64,000 nucleotides of DNA from Eutrigla gurnardus (GCA_963514095.1 OY741267.1:6912048-6976047); one strand, 5' to 3'. Numbered from the stretch's first letter, positions 21,625-31,850 are shown. Notes: generated by a model from the letters alone, not told the origin. Made by a program: numbers and translations.

Positions 21625-21789
21625 TAATCTTTGCCTGGATCAACAAGTTTGCTGATGAAGGTCTTGCTTTCTTATAATTAATCGTTGTGAAAATCAATTT
21701 GTAACAGAACATTTCAGTTTCATTATTTGTATGTCTGATCAGAATGTGTAAGGTAATAGACTAGTGTGGTGGACCTGAAGACTCAATGC

Positions 21790-21863
21790 AGCTAGCTGGT
21801 TAGCTCAGTCACTACTGCCAGTGACTTTAGACTGGGTGGCAGGTGTTCAAATCCTAAAATGGG
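21790..21863 (+). repeat. tRNA-like module 8
   Basis: A box ttagctcagtc (21800-21810) and B box tgttcaaatcc (21844-21854) flank an anticodon-like arm with a perfect 5-pair stem (ccagt/actgg). Confidence 0.5.
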
Positions 21864-22349
21864 CAATTTTGTTGCAGTTTGATCAACAGGATCTGGAGAA
21901 GAAGAAAAAACAAATAAACAAAAAAATGGATATGAAAAGTATTTGTATCAGTAGTCACAAGGAATTGTATTTTGCACCATTATTGGTAAGTGTTATCAGG
22001 AAGTATGTCCCTGGTGACACAGGATCCATGCTTTCAACTATCCCTGAAGAACTCTTTCTTCCATAAACGGTTCTCTGGATCAAAATAGTTCTTACTGGAG
22101 CCCTTAGCGTTACCAAGAACCCTTTTAAAACCCTATATTCAGGAAAGGGGTTTTAAAGGGTTCTCTCGATCAAAATAGTTCTTACTGGAACCATTAGTGT
22201 TACCAAGAACCCTTGAAAAACCCTTTCTTTGGGAAAGGGTTTTTCAGAAGCAAATGGTTCCAGGTAGAACCTCAGCCCTTGTAGAAGAACCCTATTGGAA
22301 CCCTTATTTCTAAGAGTGTACTAACTTGAGACAGATACATGGATGTATG

Positions 22350-22350
22350 C

Positions 22351-22409
<59 letters not shown>

Positions 22410-22915
22410 CTCATGGCAGCTAAAAAGTAAATATCATGTTTTGACTTGAGTTTTCTAGCAAAGCCATATAGGGCATCTGAACATTCTAAATGTGATGTCA
22501 TGACTTGAGCTTTGTATCAAAGCCAACCACACCAGTGATGTCATGACTTGAGCTTTGTATCAACGTAAAGCAGGGCAACTGAACATTCTAAATGTGATGT
22601 CATGATTTGAGTTTTCTAGCAAAGCTATAGGGCATCTGAACATTCTAAATGTGGTGTCATTACTTGAGCTTGTTATCAAAGCCAACCACACCAGTGATGT
22701 CATGACTTGAGCTTTGTATCAACGTAAAGCAGGGCAACTGAACATTCTAAATATGATTCTATGAATTCAGCTTGAAAGAAAAGCCATCCAGAGCCGCTGA
22801 ACATTGTAAATGTGACATCATGACTTGAGCTTACAAGCAAAGTACAATAGTCAGCTGAACATCCTAAATTGTGTCTAAAATGGAGGAGAATTTTTGACGA
22901 GTTAATCAGCAAAGA
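22350..22915. repeat. GATA run and direct repeat, right copy
   Basis: A GATA/GACA microsatellite (about 22350-22407) is followed by the same internally repeated sequence as 17299-17700. It probably represents the 3' tail of the LINE read on the - strand from 27400. Confidence 0.7.
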
Positions 22916-23210
22916 GTCTATGACATTAAAGCTTGCCATCAATGCTGTGTTACTTTTGCCTAAACAGGGTGGTGATCCAACATTTTTTGTTTGCGATATT
23001 GATGGCGCGTCTGATGCCTTCAATTTTATCATTATAAAATAATGCAAACTCATTGCATTTCTGCTTGGAATGGAGTTTAGCTGGTATGGGGGGGTTGGTC
23101 AGTCTGTAAAAAGTTGCAAATGGGGTTTTCGCCTTATTCGTGTTGTTATACATGATATTGGAGAAGAATGTTTCTCTAGCACTTTTTAAGACTAAATTGT
23201 AGGCCCGGGG
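22916..23210 (-). pseudogene. LINE fragment (linker after endonuclease)
   Basis: The - strand reads AYNLVLKSARETFFSNIMYNN and then FALFYNDKIEGIRRAI, as in fish non-LTR elements between the endonuclease and RT. It continues the LINE at 26700-27400 across the inserted LTR element. No RT domain follows. Confidence 0.6.
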
Positions 23211-23725
23211 TGTCACGGTTCTGTCAGGCGTGGACTCAGAAACAGGAGGTGAGGACCCAAGTGCAGTTAAAAGGGATTTATTTCCATGATAAACTAAATA
23301 CAAAACCAAAAACTAATACTAAAACAAAGTAACAACAAAGGAAACCACAAGGGCAAAAACGGTCATGAAAGAAACACTTACGAAAAACCAAGACATGGAG
23401 GGACACGGGAGGCAGGACGAGGTACAAAAACAAACTCCAGGGACATGACGTGGTGCAGGGTAGCGACAAACGACATCGACAGCAACAATGATCCGACAAG
23501 GACACAAGGGAAACACACAGACTATATACACACACAGGGAGGCAGGGAGCTGACGAGGAACAGGTGAAACACATTAGGGCAGGCAAGGTAATCAACACGA
23601 GAGGATGGGGGAGTCAAGACAGCGGAAACAACAAGGACCAGGAAGTACGAGACAGGAAATCACACCAAGGGCAAAAATCACAAAATAAACCAGGGAATCA
23701 AAACATGAAAACACAGATCATGACA
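23211..23725 (-). repeat. 3' LTR of the young element
   Basis: 515 bases, identical by eye to 26179-26693. On the - strand it contains a TATATAG box-like site and AATAAA near its end. Confidence 0.88.
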
Positions 23726-23736
23726 GTACCCCCCCC

Positions 23737-26142
23737 TTAAGGGACGGATCCCAGACGTCCCCAAGGTCCATGATACGTAGGGTGGGTGGAGGGGGCCAGG
23801 AGGGGGGGTTCAGGAGGCCGGGCATGAGGGCGACCTAGCGGGCGGGGCCGCTCAGGAGGCCGGGCATGAGGGCGACCTAGCGGGCGGGACCGCTCAGGAG
23901 GCCGGGCATGAGGGCGACCTAGCGGGCGGGACCGCTCAGGAGGCCGGGCATGAGGGCGACCTAGCGGGCGGGACCGCTCAGGAGGCCGGGCATGAGAGCG
24001 ACCTAGCGGGCGGGACCGCTCAGGAGGCCGGGCATGAGGGCGACCTAGCGGGCGGGACCGCTCAGGAGGGCGACGTGGAGCAGGAGTAGGACGGCCCCCC
24101 GTCGGAACAGGAACGGGTGACGAGCGGACCTCCCGAAGGCTGCGCGGAGCAGGCGTCGGACGGCCCCCCGTCTGGACAGGAACGGGTGACGAGCGGACCT
24201 CCCGGAGGCTGCGCGGAGCAGGCGTAGGACGGCCCCCCGTCGGAACAGGAACGGGTGACGAGCGGACCTCCCGAAGGCTGCGCGGAGCAGGCGTCGGACG
24301 GCCCCCCGTCTGGACAGGAACGGGTGACGAGCGGACCTCCCGGAGGCTGCGCGGAGCAGGCGTAGGACGGCCCCCCGTCGGAACAGGAACGGGTGACGAG
24401 CGGACCTCTCGAAGGCTGCGTGGAGCAGGCGTCGGACGGCCCCCCGTCTGGACAGGAACGGGTGACGAGCGGACCTCCCGAAGGCTGCGTGGAGCAGGCG
24501 TCGGACGGACCCCCGTCGGAACAGGAACGGATGACGAGCGGACCTCCCGAAGGCTGCGCGGAGCAGGCGTCGGACGGCCCCCCGTCTGGACAGGAACGGG
24601 TGACGAGCGGACCTCCCGGAGGCTGCGCGGAGCAGGCGTAGGACGGCCCCCCGTCGGAACAGGAACGGGTGACGAGCGGACCTCCCGAAGGCTGCGCGGA
24701 GCAGGCGTCGGACGGCCCCCCGTCTGGACAGGAACGGGTGACGAGCGGACCTCCCGGAGGCTGCGCGGAGCAGGCGTAGGACGGCCCCCCGTCGGAACAG
24801 GAACGGGTGACGAGCGGACCTCTCGAAGGCTGCGTGGAGCAGGCGTGGGACGGCCCCCCGTCGGAACAGGAACTGGTGACGAGCGGACCTCCCGAAGGCT
24901 GCGTGGAGCAGGCGTGGGACGGCCCCCCGTCGGAACAGGAGCGGGTGACGAGCGGACCTCCCGAAGGCTGCGTGGAGCAGGCGTGGGACGGCCCCCCGTC
25001 GGAACAGGAACTGGTGACGAGCGGACCTCCCGAAGGCTGCGTGGAGCAGGCGTGGGACGGCCCCCCGTCGGAACAGGAACTGGTGACGAGCGGACCTCCC
25101 GAAGGCTGCGTGGAGCAGGCGTGGGGCGGCCCCCCGTCGGAACAGGAACTGGTGACGAGCGGACCTCCCGAAAGCTGCGTGGAGCAGGAGTAGGACGGCC
25201 CCCCGTCGGAACAGGAACGGGTGACGAGCGGACCTCCCGAAGGCTGCGTGGAGCAGGAGTGGGACGGCCCCCCGTCGGAACAGGAACGGGTGACGAGCGG
25301 ACCTCCCGAAGGCTGCGTGGAGCAGGAGTAGGACGGCCCCCCGTCGGAACAGGAACGGGTGACGAGCGGACCTCCCGAAGGCTGCGTGGAGCAGGCGTGG
25401 GGCGGCCCCCCGTCGGAACAGGAACTGGTGACGAGCGGACCTCCCGAAGGCTGCGTGGAGCAGGCACGGGACGGCCCCCCGTCGGAACAGGAACTGGTGA
25501 CAGGCGAACCCCCAATAGGCTGCGAGGAGCAGGTGTGGGACGGTCCCCTGTCTGGGCTGGTGCCGGACGATCGTCCGCCGGGACTGGCGACGGACGGGCC
25601 GCCGACTGAAGACCACTGGCAGGTGTCGACCGGACCGCCGACTGAAGACCACAGGAGAGTGTCGACCGGGCCGCCGACTGAAGACCACTGGCAGGTGTCG
25701 ACCGGACCGCCGACTGAAGACCACTGGCAGGTGTCGACCGGACCGCCGACTGAAGACCACTGGCAGGTGTCGGCCGGAACGCCGACTGAAGACCACTGGC
25801 AGGTGTCGGCCGAGCCGCCGACTGAAGACCACAGGCCGAGACAAGGGCTGTGACCGAGGCGTGGGCTGGATGCTTGGCTGTGGCTAAGGCCTGGACTGGA
25901 GGCTTGGCTGTGGCTGAGGATGGCTGGAGCTCAGGGGTTAGGAGGAAGCCCCTGACCCAGGCAGGCAATGAGCCCCTGAGCCACGGGCTGGCGGAAACCA
26001 GCTCCCTGGCCCTCGCCAGGGCCGACTGCCTCTCCTCCTCTCCCTCAGCATGCCGGTGCTCGGCCTGGAGACACTGGAGTCTATAGGTAGCCTCCCGGAG
26101 CTCATGCGTTGAGCCACATAAAAGAAAGGCTGCTAGGTCCAT
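23737..26142 (-). CDS. Repeat-rich gag-like protein of the young LTR element (801 aa)
   Basis: The frame starts MDLAAFLLCGSTHELREATY, a gag-like leader of about 70 residues with a helical, Arg/Glu-rich stretch and a LRGSLPAWVRG segment. Three tandem-repeat zones follow: a 12-residue unit (GLQSAVRSTPAS, about 7 copies), a 23-residue unit (with PVPTGGRPTPAPRSLRE, about 21 copies) and a 14-residue unit (RPPERSRPLGRPHA, about 6 copies). Proline, arginine and serine dominate, so most of it should be disordered. No stop interrupts 801 codons. In the second half of the 23-residue zone, PVPVP and PVPVQ versions alternate, showing duplication of two-unit blocks. Function is unknown. Similar proline-rich frames annotated as 'gp1-like' in fish probably come from such elements. 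Confidence 0.7.
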   Translation of the reverse strand: MDLAAFLLCGSTHELREATYRLQCLQAEHRHAEGEEERQSALARARELVSASPWLRGSLPAWVRGFLLTPELQPSSATAKPPVQALATAKHPAHASVTALVSACGLQSAARPTPASGLQSAFRPTPASGLQSAVRSTPASGLQSAVRSTPASGLQSAARSTLSCGLQSAVRSTPASGLQSAARPSPVPADDRPAPAQTGDRPTPAPRSLLGVRLSPVPVPTGGRPVPAPRSLREVRSSPVPVPTGGRPTPAPRSLREVRSSPVPVPTGGRPTPAPRSLREVRSSPVPVPTGGRPTPAPRSLREVRSSPVPVPTGGRPTPAPRSFREVRSSPVPVPTGGRPTPAPRSLREVRSSPVPVPTGGRPTPAPRSLREVRSSPVPVPTGGRPTPAPRSLREVRSSPAPVPTGGRPTPAPRSLREVRSSPVPVPTGGRPTPAPRSLREVRSSPVPVPTGGRPTPAPRSLREVRSSPVPVQTGGRPTPAPRSLREVRSSPVPVPTGGRPTPAPRSLREVRSSPVPVQTGGRPTPAPRSLREVRSSSVPVPTGVRPTPAPRSLREVRSSPVPVQTGGRPTPAPRSLREVRSSPVPVPTGGRPTPAPRSLREVRSSPVPVQTGGRPTPAPRSLREVRSSPVPVPTGGRPTPAPRSLREVRSSPVPVQTGGRPTPAPRSLREVRSSPVPVPTGGRPTPAPRRPPERSRPLGRPHARPPERSRPLGRSHARPPERSRPLGRPHARPPERSRPLGRPHARPPERSRPLGRPHARPPERPRPLGRPHARPPEPPLLAPSTHPTYHGPWGRLGSVP
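24070..25540. repeat. 69-bp GC-rich minisatellite (about 21 units)
   Basis: The DNA basis of the 23-residue repeat. Because 69 is a multiple of 3 and the unit lacks stops in several frames, long shadow frames appear on both strands. Confidence 0.9.
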
Positions 26143-26178
26143 ATTAGCTGCTGGGTCCTTAATGGGGTCGGATCATTC

Positions 26179-26693
26179 TGTCACGGTTCTGTCAGGCGTG
26201 GACTCAGAAACAGGAGGTGAGGACCCAAGTGCAGTTAAAAGGGATTTATTTCCATGATAAACTAAATACAAAACCAAAAACTAATACTAAAACAAAGTAA
26301 CAACAAAGGAAACCACAAGGGCAAAAACGGTCATGAAAGAAACACTTACGAAAAACCAAGACATGGAGGGACACGGGAGGCAGGACGAGGTACAAAAACA
26401 AACTCCAGGGACATGACGTGGTGCAGGGTAGCGACAAACGACATCGACAGCAACAATGATCCGACAAGGACACAAGGGAAACACACAGACTATATACACA
26501 CACAGGGAGGCAGGGAGCTGACGAGGAACAGGTGAAACACATTAGGGCAGGCAAGGTAATCAACACGAGAGGATGGGGGAGTCAAGACAGCGGAAACAAC
26601 AAGGACCAGGAAGTACGAGACAGGAAATCACACCAAGGGCAAAAATCACAAAATAAACCAGGGAATCAAAACATGAAAACACAGATCATGACA
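26179..26693 (-). repeat. 5' LTR of the young element
   Basis: The second LTR; after it the CCGGGG duplication restores the interrupted LINE. Confidence 0.88.
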
Positions 26694-26699
26694 CCGGGG

Positions 26700-27400
26700 G
26701 CTCTCTTTATAAAGTTGTTTACAAGATCATCAGCATGACATGGGTTTAGAGGTGGTAACGAGGAGATGGGGTTTTTAAAGAGTACATTAGCATATTCATT
26801 GATATACCGCTTTTTGACATTATTTGATTCTTCGTTTGTGTGTCAGGAATGAAAGAAATATTAAAGAAAACACAGAAGTGGTCAGACAATGAAGGAACAG
26901 TCACAAAAACATCAGAAACATTGAGACCTTCTGTGATGATCAGGTCCAGGGTGCGTCCCTTACAATTAGCCTCTTTCACATGTTGAGAAAGTTCAAATTT
27001 GTCCACAATAGTAAAAAGTTTGTCACTATGAAAATTAAAGTCACCACTTATAACTAGGCAGTCAAAGTTAGCGGAGATGCTAGACAATCATTGAAAAAAT
27101 TTGATGAATATTGATTAACATCATCAATATCAATTAATTAACAAGAGAAATTTGGGAGAGCATTTCAACACAGCACAAAGGTATTCCCTTTTCCCAGATC
27201 TAGATACATCAATGAATTTATAGTTGGGGGGTGCTGTCTCGATCAGAATGCTTGCATTGTTATTTTGTTCTAGCCATGTTTCAGTTAAAAACATAAAATC
27301 AAGTTTAGAAGTAGTAATAAAATCATTGATTAAAATGTATTTGTTATTAAGGCTATGTTTACATGATGACAGTCTGAACAGAAGACACAAAAGTGGCGTT
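26700..27400 (-). pseudogene. LINE apurinic endonuclease fragment
   Basis: The - strand reads FMFLTETWLEQNN, then CLVISGDFNFHSDK, then GRTLDLIITEGL and PSLSDHFCVFF, the sequence signposts of the APE endonuclease of CR1/L2-type LINEs. A deletion near 27215 and a shift near 27100 break it. It nicks target DNA in active elements; here it is dead. Confidence 0.7.
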
Positions 27401-27725
27401 GTGTCTTCACTTTTTATTCCGCGTTTAGACGAGCGTTTTCGGCAGGAAATCTGCGTGCATACGGTGACGCAAAAGTGTGTGGAATTTGATTGGGTATTGT
27501 GGAAGAAAAACCCTTCAGGTCCAATTCTGTGGCTGGTTTAGATAAAGTTTAATCACTGCACAGTGGAGAAAGGAACTTACAGCGTGGCCATGAAGATCCA
27601 TTCTGGATCCGTTGATGGAAATCCAAAGTCCGAATTCAATGGGTGAATGAAGATGGCGGCGGTAGGTGAAATGCTGGCACCTCGCCAGAACGACAATTAA
27701 GAATAAGTAAAGAAAACCTAAATCC
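27401..27725 (+). other. Probable 5' UTR of the + strand LINE
   Basis: No coding region is seen. The sequence leads into the LINE ORF1 start at 27726. Confidence 0.35.
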
Positions 27726-29333
27726 ATGGAACTGAGAACAGGAAAAATGGGAAATCAAGACAAAATAACCAAAACGAAAGACAAAGATAAAGTCAACGAC
27801 AACGCCGAAATGGGAACAAACAAACAGCTTGAGGGTAGCCTGACGGAGGTCAGGATCACGCTGACACACCTGACTAAAGAGGTCGGTAAAGTTACCGCCG
27901 AGCTACCTAAGCTGCTCCAAGCTGTGCAGGATGTTAAAGAACTAAAGGAGAGTATTTAAACAAAGTAATCAAAGAGACGGCAAAATTGAAGGCCTAGAAC
28001 GAAGAATTGATGAACTGGAGCAGTACATGTGAATGGAAGATGTTATTATAACTGGACTGGATGCAAAGTATCGATCATATGCTTCCGTGACCAGGAACTC
28101 AAGGCTTGGCGAGGAGACGCAGCCCGAGGACCTAGAGATGCTGGAACGGCAAGTAATACACTTTCTTGGAGCTAACATTATCATTCAGAGTTCCGATCTT
28201 TCGGCTTGCCACATGCTTCCTAGAAAGGATCCTGATATGAAATATTTACATTTACATTTAGGTCATTTAGCAGACGCTTTTGTCCAAAGCGACTTACAAT
28301 AAGTACATTTGTCAAAAGAAGGAAACAAAGAAACCACAACGTATCATTGCCGATAAAGTAAGAGTTAAAAATAGAACAATTTTTTTTTTTTTTGGGGGGG
28401 GGGGTGTTAGTGGGTCATGCTAAGTAGAGTCGAGGTGAAGTCTGAACAGGTGAGTCTTGAGCCTTTTTCGGAAGATGGCAAATGACTCTGCTGTCCTGAC
28501 ATTGGTCGGGAGTTCGTTCCACCACTGAGGACCAGAACAGAGAAGAGTCTGGACTTTGCTGAGCGACATTTGTTTGATTTCAGCGATGGTGGTACCAGCC
28601 GGCCAGCTGAAGTAGAGGAGCAAAGTGCTCGCTTCGGGGCATGAGGTTTGACCAGTGTTTGAAGGTAGACAGGTGCCGTTCCATTGATGGCCCTGAAGGC
28701 TAGTGTCATCGTCTTGAATTGGATGCGTGCTGCGACAGGGAGCCAGTTGAGGTCACGGAGGAGGGGGGTCACATGGGAGAATTTGGGTAGATTGAAGATA
28801 AGGCGTGCTGCAGCATTCTGGATACGCTGCAATGGTTTAATTGCAGAGGCCGGGAGTCCGGCCAGGAGAGAGTTGCAGTAGTCAAGGCGGGAGATGACCA
28901 GTGCTTGGACCAAGAGTTGCGTTGCATCCTTTGTGAGGAAGGTCCGAATCCTTCGGATATTGTAGAGGGCAAATCTGCAGGATCGGGCCACAGCAGTGAT
29001 GTTGGGGAAACCCGCTATAATAATTTGATTTGTGAATTGGAAGCACAAGGTTGAACTGCTGAAACAAGCCAAGAAACTAAAAGGTACAGGGGTTTATCTG
29101 AACGAGCACCTTACCAAAAAAAAACGGCGACATTGCGAGGCACGCACGCCTGCTAAGGAATAAAGAAAAGATCAAAGGTACGTGGACACGAAATTGCAAG
29201 GTGATGATACGGCCGAATGGTGAGCAATCTAAAGTCATTACAATCAAAGAACTCAAGGATTTGGACAGCTCAGCTGGCAACATGGCCATTATTTATTTTT
29301 CACTTTTTTTTTAACAACATGCTTTGCAACACG
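27726..29333 (+). pseudogene. LINE ORF1 (coiled-coil nucleic-acid-binding protein), interrupted
   Basis: The frame starts MELRTGKMGNQDK with a lysine-rich head and then a heptad-like helix (TEVRITLTHLTKEVGKV). Stops occur at about 27957 and 28030. A domain with DVIITGLDAK and SACHMLPR resumes. After an L2 insertion (28240-29025) the + strand reads FVNWKHKVELLKQAKKLKG, then VYLNEHLTKKNGDIARHARL and KGTWTRNCKVMI. This is the RNA-binding part of L1-type ORF1 proteins. The gene is inactive. Confidence 0.6.
28240..29025 (-). mobile_element. L2-type LINE 3' fragment inserted in ORF1
   Basis: On the - strand the frame gives ARSCRFALYNIRRIRTFL, then VISRLDYCNSLLAGLPA, then RIQNAAARLIFNLPK, the well-known C-terminal end of fish L2-like RT. 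It ends in a tail with 'agtcgctttggacaaaagc' and atgtaa repeats at 28240. A frameshift near 28600 and a long T/G run (28380-28402) are present. It is 5'-truncated, as is usual for LINE insertions. Confidence 0.75.
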
Positions 29334-30240
29334 GACAATTCTTTGGGGGGACTATGGACAACAGAACGGGATGTGGATTGCCTCAAATGGACTAAACCCA
29401 CTGAGGGGTGCAAACTTGGATTACCGAATTATGGATTACATATCTACTGTCGGGACCAGACCTTGGACTATCGTTGTGGGATGGATTGGTCCCCTCGGGG
29501 ACCTACTTAAAACATTGACTACATGACTGAGTCCAACGAGTACTTCACGTCTCCATCGGGAGATGAGGATCTGGAGGAGCAATCTGACGAGGAGATGGAC
29601 AATATGTATGAAGACCCGCAGAGACAGTCCAAAGGGTATGATCATCTGAACTATAATACATGTGACAACACGGACCATAAAATATATGACAGGGCAAATG
29701 ACATAGATCCTGAAAACCATTTCTACAATACCATTAACATTAATTGTGAGTATTATACAGAGAATTAATTCAACAGCCATATAAAAATGGAACATTCCTT
29801 ATCATTAATACATTTCAACAGTAGAAGCCTATATGGGGGGGGGAGGGGGGTTAGCTCAGGAGGTAGAGCGTTTGGCTGGCAACCGCAAGATTGCCGTGCC
29901 TGGTGTCCCTGAGCAAGACACCTCACCCCAATTGCTCCTGACGAGCTGGCTGTCGCCCTGCGTGGTTGACTCCGCCATCGGTGTGTGAATGTGTGAATGA
30001 ATGGGTGAATGTCAGTCATTCCTGTTAAGTGCTTTGGAGAAAAGCGCTATATAAATGAGGCCATTTACCTATATAGGAAGCTAGAAAGGATTAAGGATTA
30101 CTTGTGTAATTTCAAAAGATTCAATGTAATTGCTGTATCTGAAACATGGCTAAACGAGGATAAAGTAAATGATGTGCAACTGGATGGGTATAAACTGTTT
30201 AAAACAAATCGAGTTGGCAAAACGGGAGGTGGGGTTACAC
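29334..30240 (+). pseudogene. LINE ORF2 start (endonuclease N-terminus), split by a SINE
   Basis: After ORF1 an acidic linker leads to HSLSLIHFNSRSLY, the start of an APE endonuclease. A SINE interrupts, and the frame resumes as FKRFNVIAVSETWLNEDKV and then RVGKTGGGV before stopping at the LTR-like sequence at 30241. No RT is present. Confidence 0.6.
29836..30060 (+). mobile_element. tRNA-derived SINE with 7-bp target duplication
   Basis: The head ggttagctcaggaggtagagc is an A box. A body with 'ctggctgtcgccctgcgtgg' follows and a tail 'aagcgctatataaatgagg' closes it. CCTATAT occurs on both sides (29829-29835 and about 30067-30073). A sister copy is at 52665-52925. Confidence 0.75.
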
Positions 30241-30790
30241 TGTCAAAACGTGGATGAGGAGGGAGGACCCAGATGCAGGACAAGGCTTTTTTTTAAAAGG
30301 CTTTATTAAAAAAAAAACTCAAAAGGTGGCAAAACGTACCAAACAAAAGAACGAGGAGAAAAAGACTAACTCTAAAAAACACTACTAACAAAAAGTCACT
30401 ACACAGGGAGGAAAACCAGACTACAAACATAAACTGCCGTAAAAAACAACTTAACTTGGATCTTGATGGCTGTGAACATGACGTGACGAGAGACGTAGGA
30501 CGAACTGGCACAAGACAAGGGGAGACGCAGACTTTTCTTCCGCTCGTCTCCTTCACGTCCGGCTTCCTCCAACAGGTCGAACTCTCACCCCGACTTCTGA
30601 TTGGTTCTTACCCAATCCACACACATTACGTAAATTTAAACTAACATGTTTAAATGCATGCAAGCATTATTGAAACACATTTCCAGACTTTAGAGAACAC
30701 GTCTAACAGTAATTAAAACAAAATAAAAATACCAAACGGATATAGTGAAATACCCAGAATTCCCATAGGGCTACAATAAGAATTTCATTG
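30241..30790 (-). repeat. LTR-like fragment
   Basis: It starts TGTCAAAACGTGG and shares the 'gaggacccagatgcagg' style with the young LTR at 23211. The far end is unclear, so it may be truncated. No gene is seen. Confidence 0.4.
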
Positions 30791-31383
30791 CTCAGTGCGA
30801 ACTATGTTTCTAATATGTGTGACAATACAAATGTTGAAGCTTGAATTTTGTATTCCTTTAAAATCCATGAATTATGACGGGTGGTTTATTACATCTGAAG
30901 TGGTGTTCTGGAACGGGAACGTCTATACAGTATTCAACAGAGTTCAATACACAAACCATCAACACTCCCTCCATTTAACATGCTGTCACTTCATCATTGT
31001 GTGTTTTCTCTACTGTTTCTTTACATTCTAAGAGGTGTGTTTGTTGTTTTTGTATACAAGTCATTTAGAAAGACATTTACAACATGAAATAACAGTTATC
31101 TCGTCCTTAAGGTGTCATATAGATAGACGGACTTGACAAGGAACTCTTTTGACTCAAACATTTATCATTGTTGATCATTTGGTGGCAGATCAAGTTCCAT
31201 CCAGAAAACCGTATTTCTCCAACAGTCTTTGAGACTCATAACAATAATGTCATCATGCTAAATGTGATGTAAATGTAGAGAGTTCCTCGACACATGATAA
31301 AGAGGAAGGACCAATGATGTGAAGGTTCAGATCCATCAGAGTATCAATGTTCTTCCTCTCTCTCCTCCCCTCTCACTGCAGAC
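30791..31383 (+). repeat. 5' flank of MKHWL-family V gene, copy 2
   Basis: From about 30920 this matches the sequence upstream of the V gene at 10077. It includes the leader relic at 30980. Confidence 0.6.
30980..31034 (+). pseudogene. Relic V leader exon, copy 2
   Basis: ATG at 30980, a 55-base leader ending 'aagag|gtgtgt'. It is the sister of 9640 and has no V exon attached. Confidence 0.5.
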
Positions 31384-31812
31384 ATGAAACACTGGCTGAG
31401 AAACATCCTGATTCTGACTCTCTGGCTAGGTAACTCTTTAAACCTGCTGATTGTTCTCCTTTAATCAACCATCTTTATTGATTCATCTCTTCCTCTGCAT
31501 GTTCTCTTCTTCCCCAGAGTGTAAAGGAGAAGACAAAGTGACCCAGCCGACAGGAGATGTCATCGCTACTGAAGGACAGACAGTTACACTGGACTGTACA
31601 TTTGAGACAACTTACACAACTCCAACTTTGTTCTGGTACAAACAAGAAGTCAATAGTTTCCCAAAGATGATACTGCTACGGTTCTCTTCAAAGACAGCTA
31701 ATTCTGAAGAGAAAGGCAGATTTGATGCAACAATCAACAAGACATCAGTTCCTCTGAAGATCCAGAAGCTTCAGCTGTCTGACTCTGCTGTGTACTTCTG
31801 TGCTCTGCAGCC
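31384..31812 (+). CDS. TCR alpha/delta V gene, MKHWL family, second copy
   Basis: Leader exon 31384-31429 and V exon 31518-31812 with an open frame. The conserved cysteines (TVTLDC; AVYFC) and tryptophan (LFWYKQE) are present. It is almost identical to the gene at 10077, except in the second hypervariable loop and following strand (residues after SFPK) and one residue near the start (KVTQP against KVNQP). That pattern fits duplication followed by diversification of the antigen-contact region. Confidence 0.92.
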
Positions 31813-31850
31813 CACAGTGACAGGAAACACCACAACTCTGTACAAAAACC
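31813..31850 (+). promoter_or_regulatory. V RSS, 22-bp spacer
   Basis: Heptamer CACAGTG (31813-31819), 22 bases, nonamer ACAAAAACC (31842-31850). Confidence 0.92.

Larger units (their letters stand above)
18362..22318. mobile_element. TA-flanked 4-kb non-autonomous element with AGAACC-rich ends
   Basis: The termini read AACTCTTAGAAATAA at the left and, reverse-complemented, CACTCTTAGAAATAA at the right, each bordered by TA. The subterminal zones (18385-18560 and 22065-22310) are dense in AGAACC/GGTTCT motifs. The interior holds a 56-bp minisatellite and a run of tRNA-like modules but no transposase. TA targets suggest mobilisation by a Tc1/mariner-type enzyme; that is inference. Confidence 0.65.
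23211..26693 (-). mobile_element. Young non-autonomous LTR retrotransposon (two 515-bp LTRs)
   Basis: LTRs at 23211-23725 and 26179-26693 appear identical base for base. They have TGTCA…TGACA ends and a CCGGGG target duplication (23205-23210 and 26694-26699). On the - strand a purine tract ending gggggggtac precedes the 3' LTR. The only large frame between the LTRs encodes a repeat protein with a gag-like start; protease, RT and integrase are absent. Movement must therefore rely on another element's enzymes. Identical LTRs imply very recent insertion. It interrupts a LINE. Confidence 0.88.

Noticed and set aside
23278..23598. 106-codon cysteine-rich frame, repeated at 26246-26566
   Set aside because: It lies inside the two identical LTRs. 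Identity reflects LTR duplication, not a gene.
24045..25844. 599-codon - strand frame rich in RRGAV and HAAFGRSARH repeats
   Set aside because: It is a second frame of the 69-bp minisatellite. The frame with the gag-like start (23737-26142) is the better candidate, and the repeat unit is stop-free in several frames.
24393..25853. Long + strand frames (TSGPPEGCVEQA and GRPPVGTGTGDERTS repeats)
   Set aside because: Opposite-strand shadows of the same minisatellite. They have no non-repeat domain and lie antisense to the LTR element.
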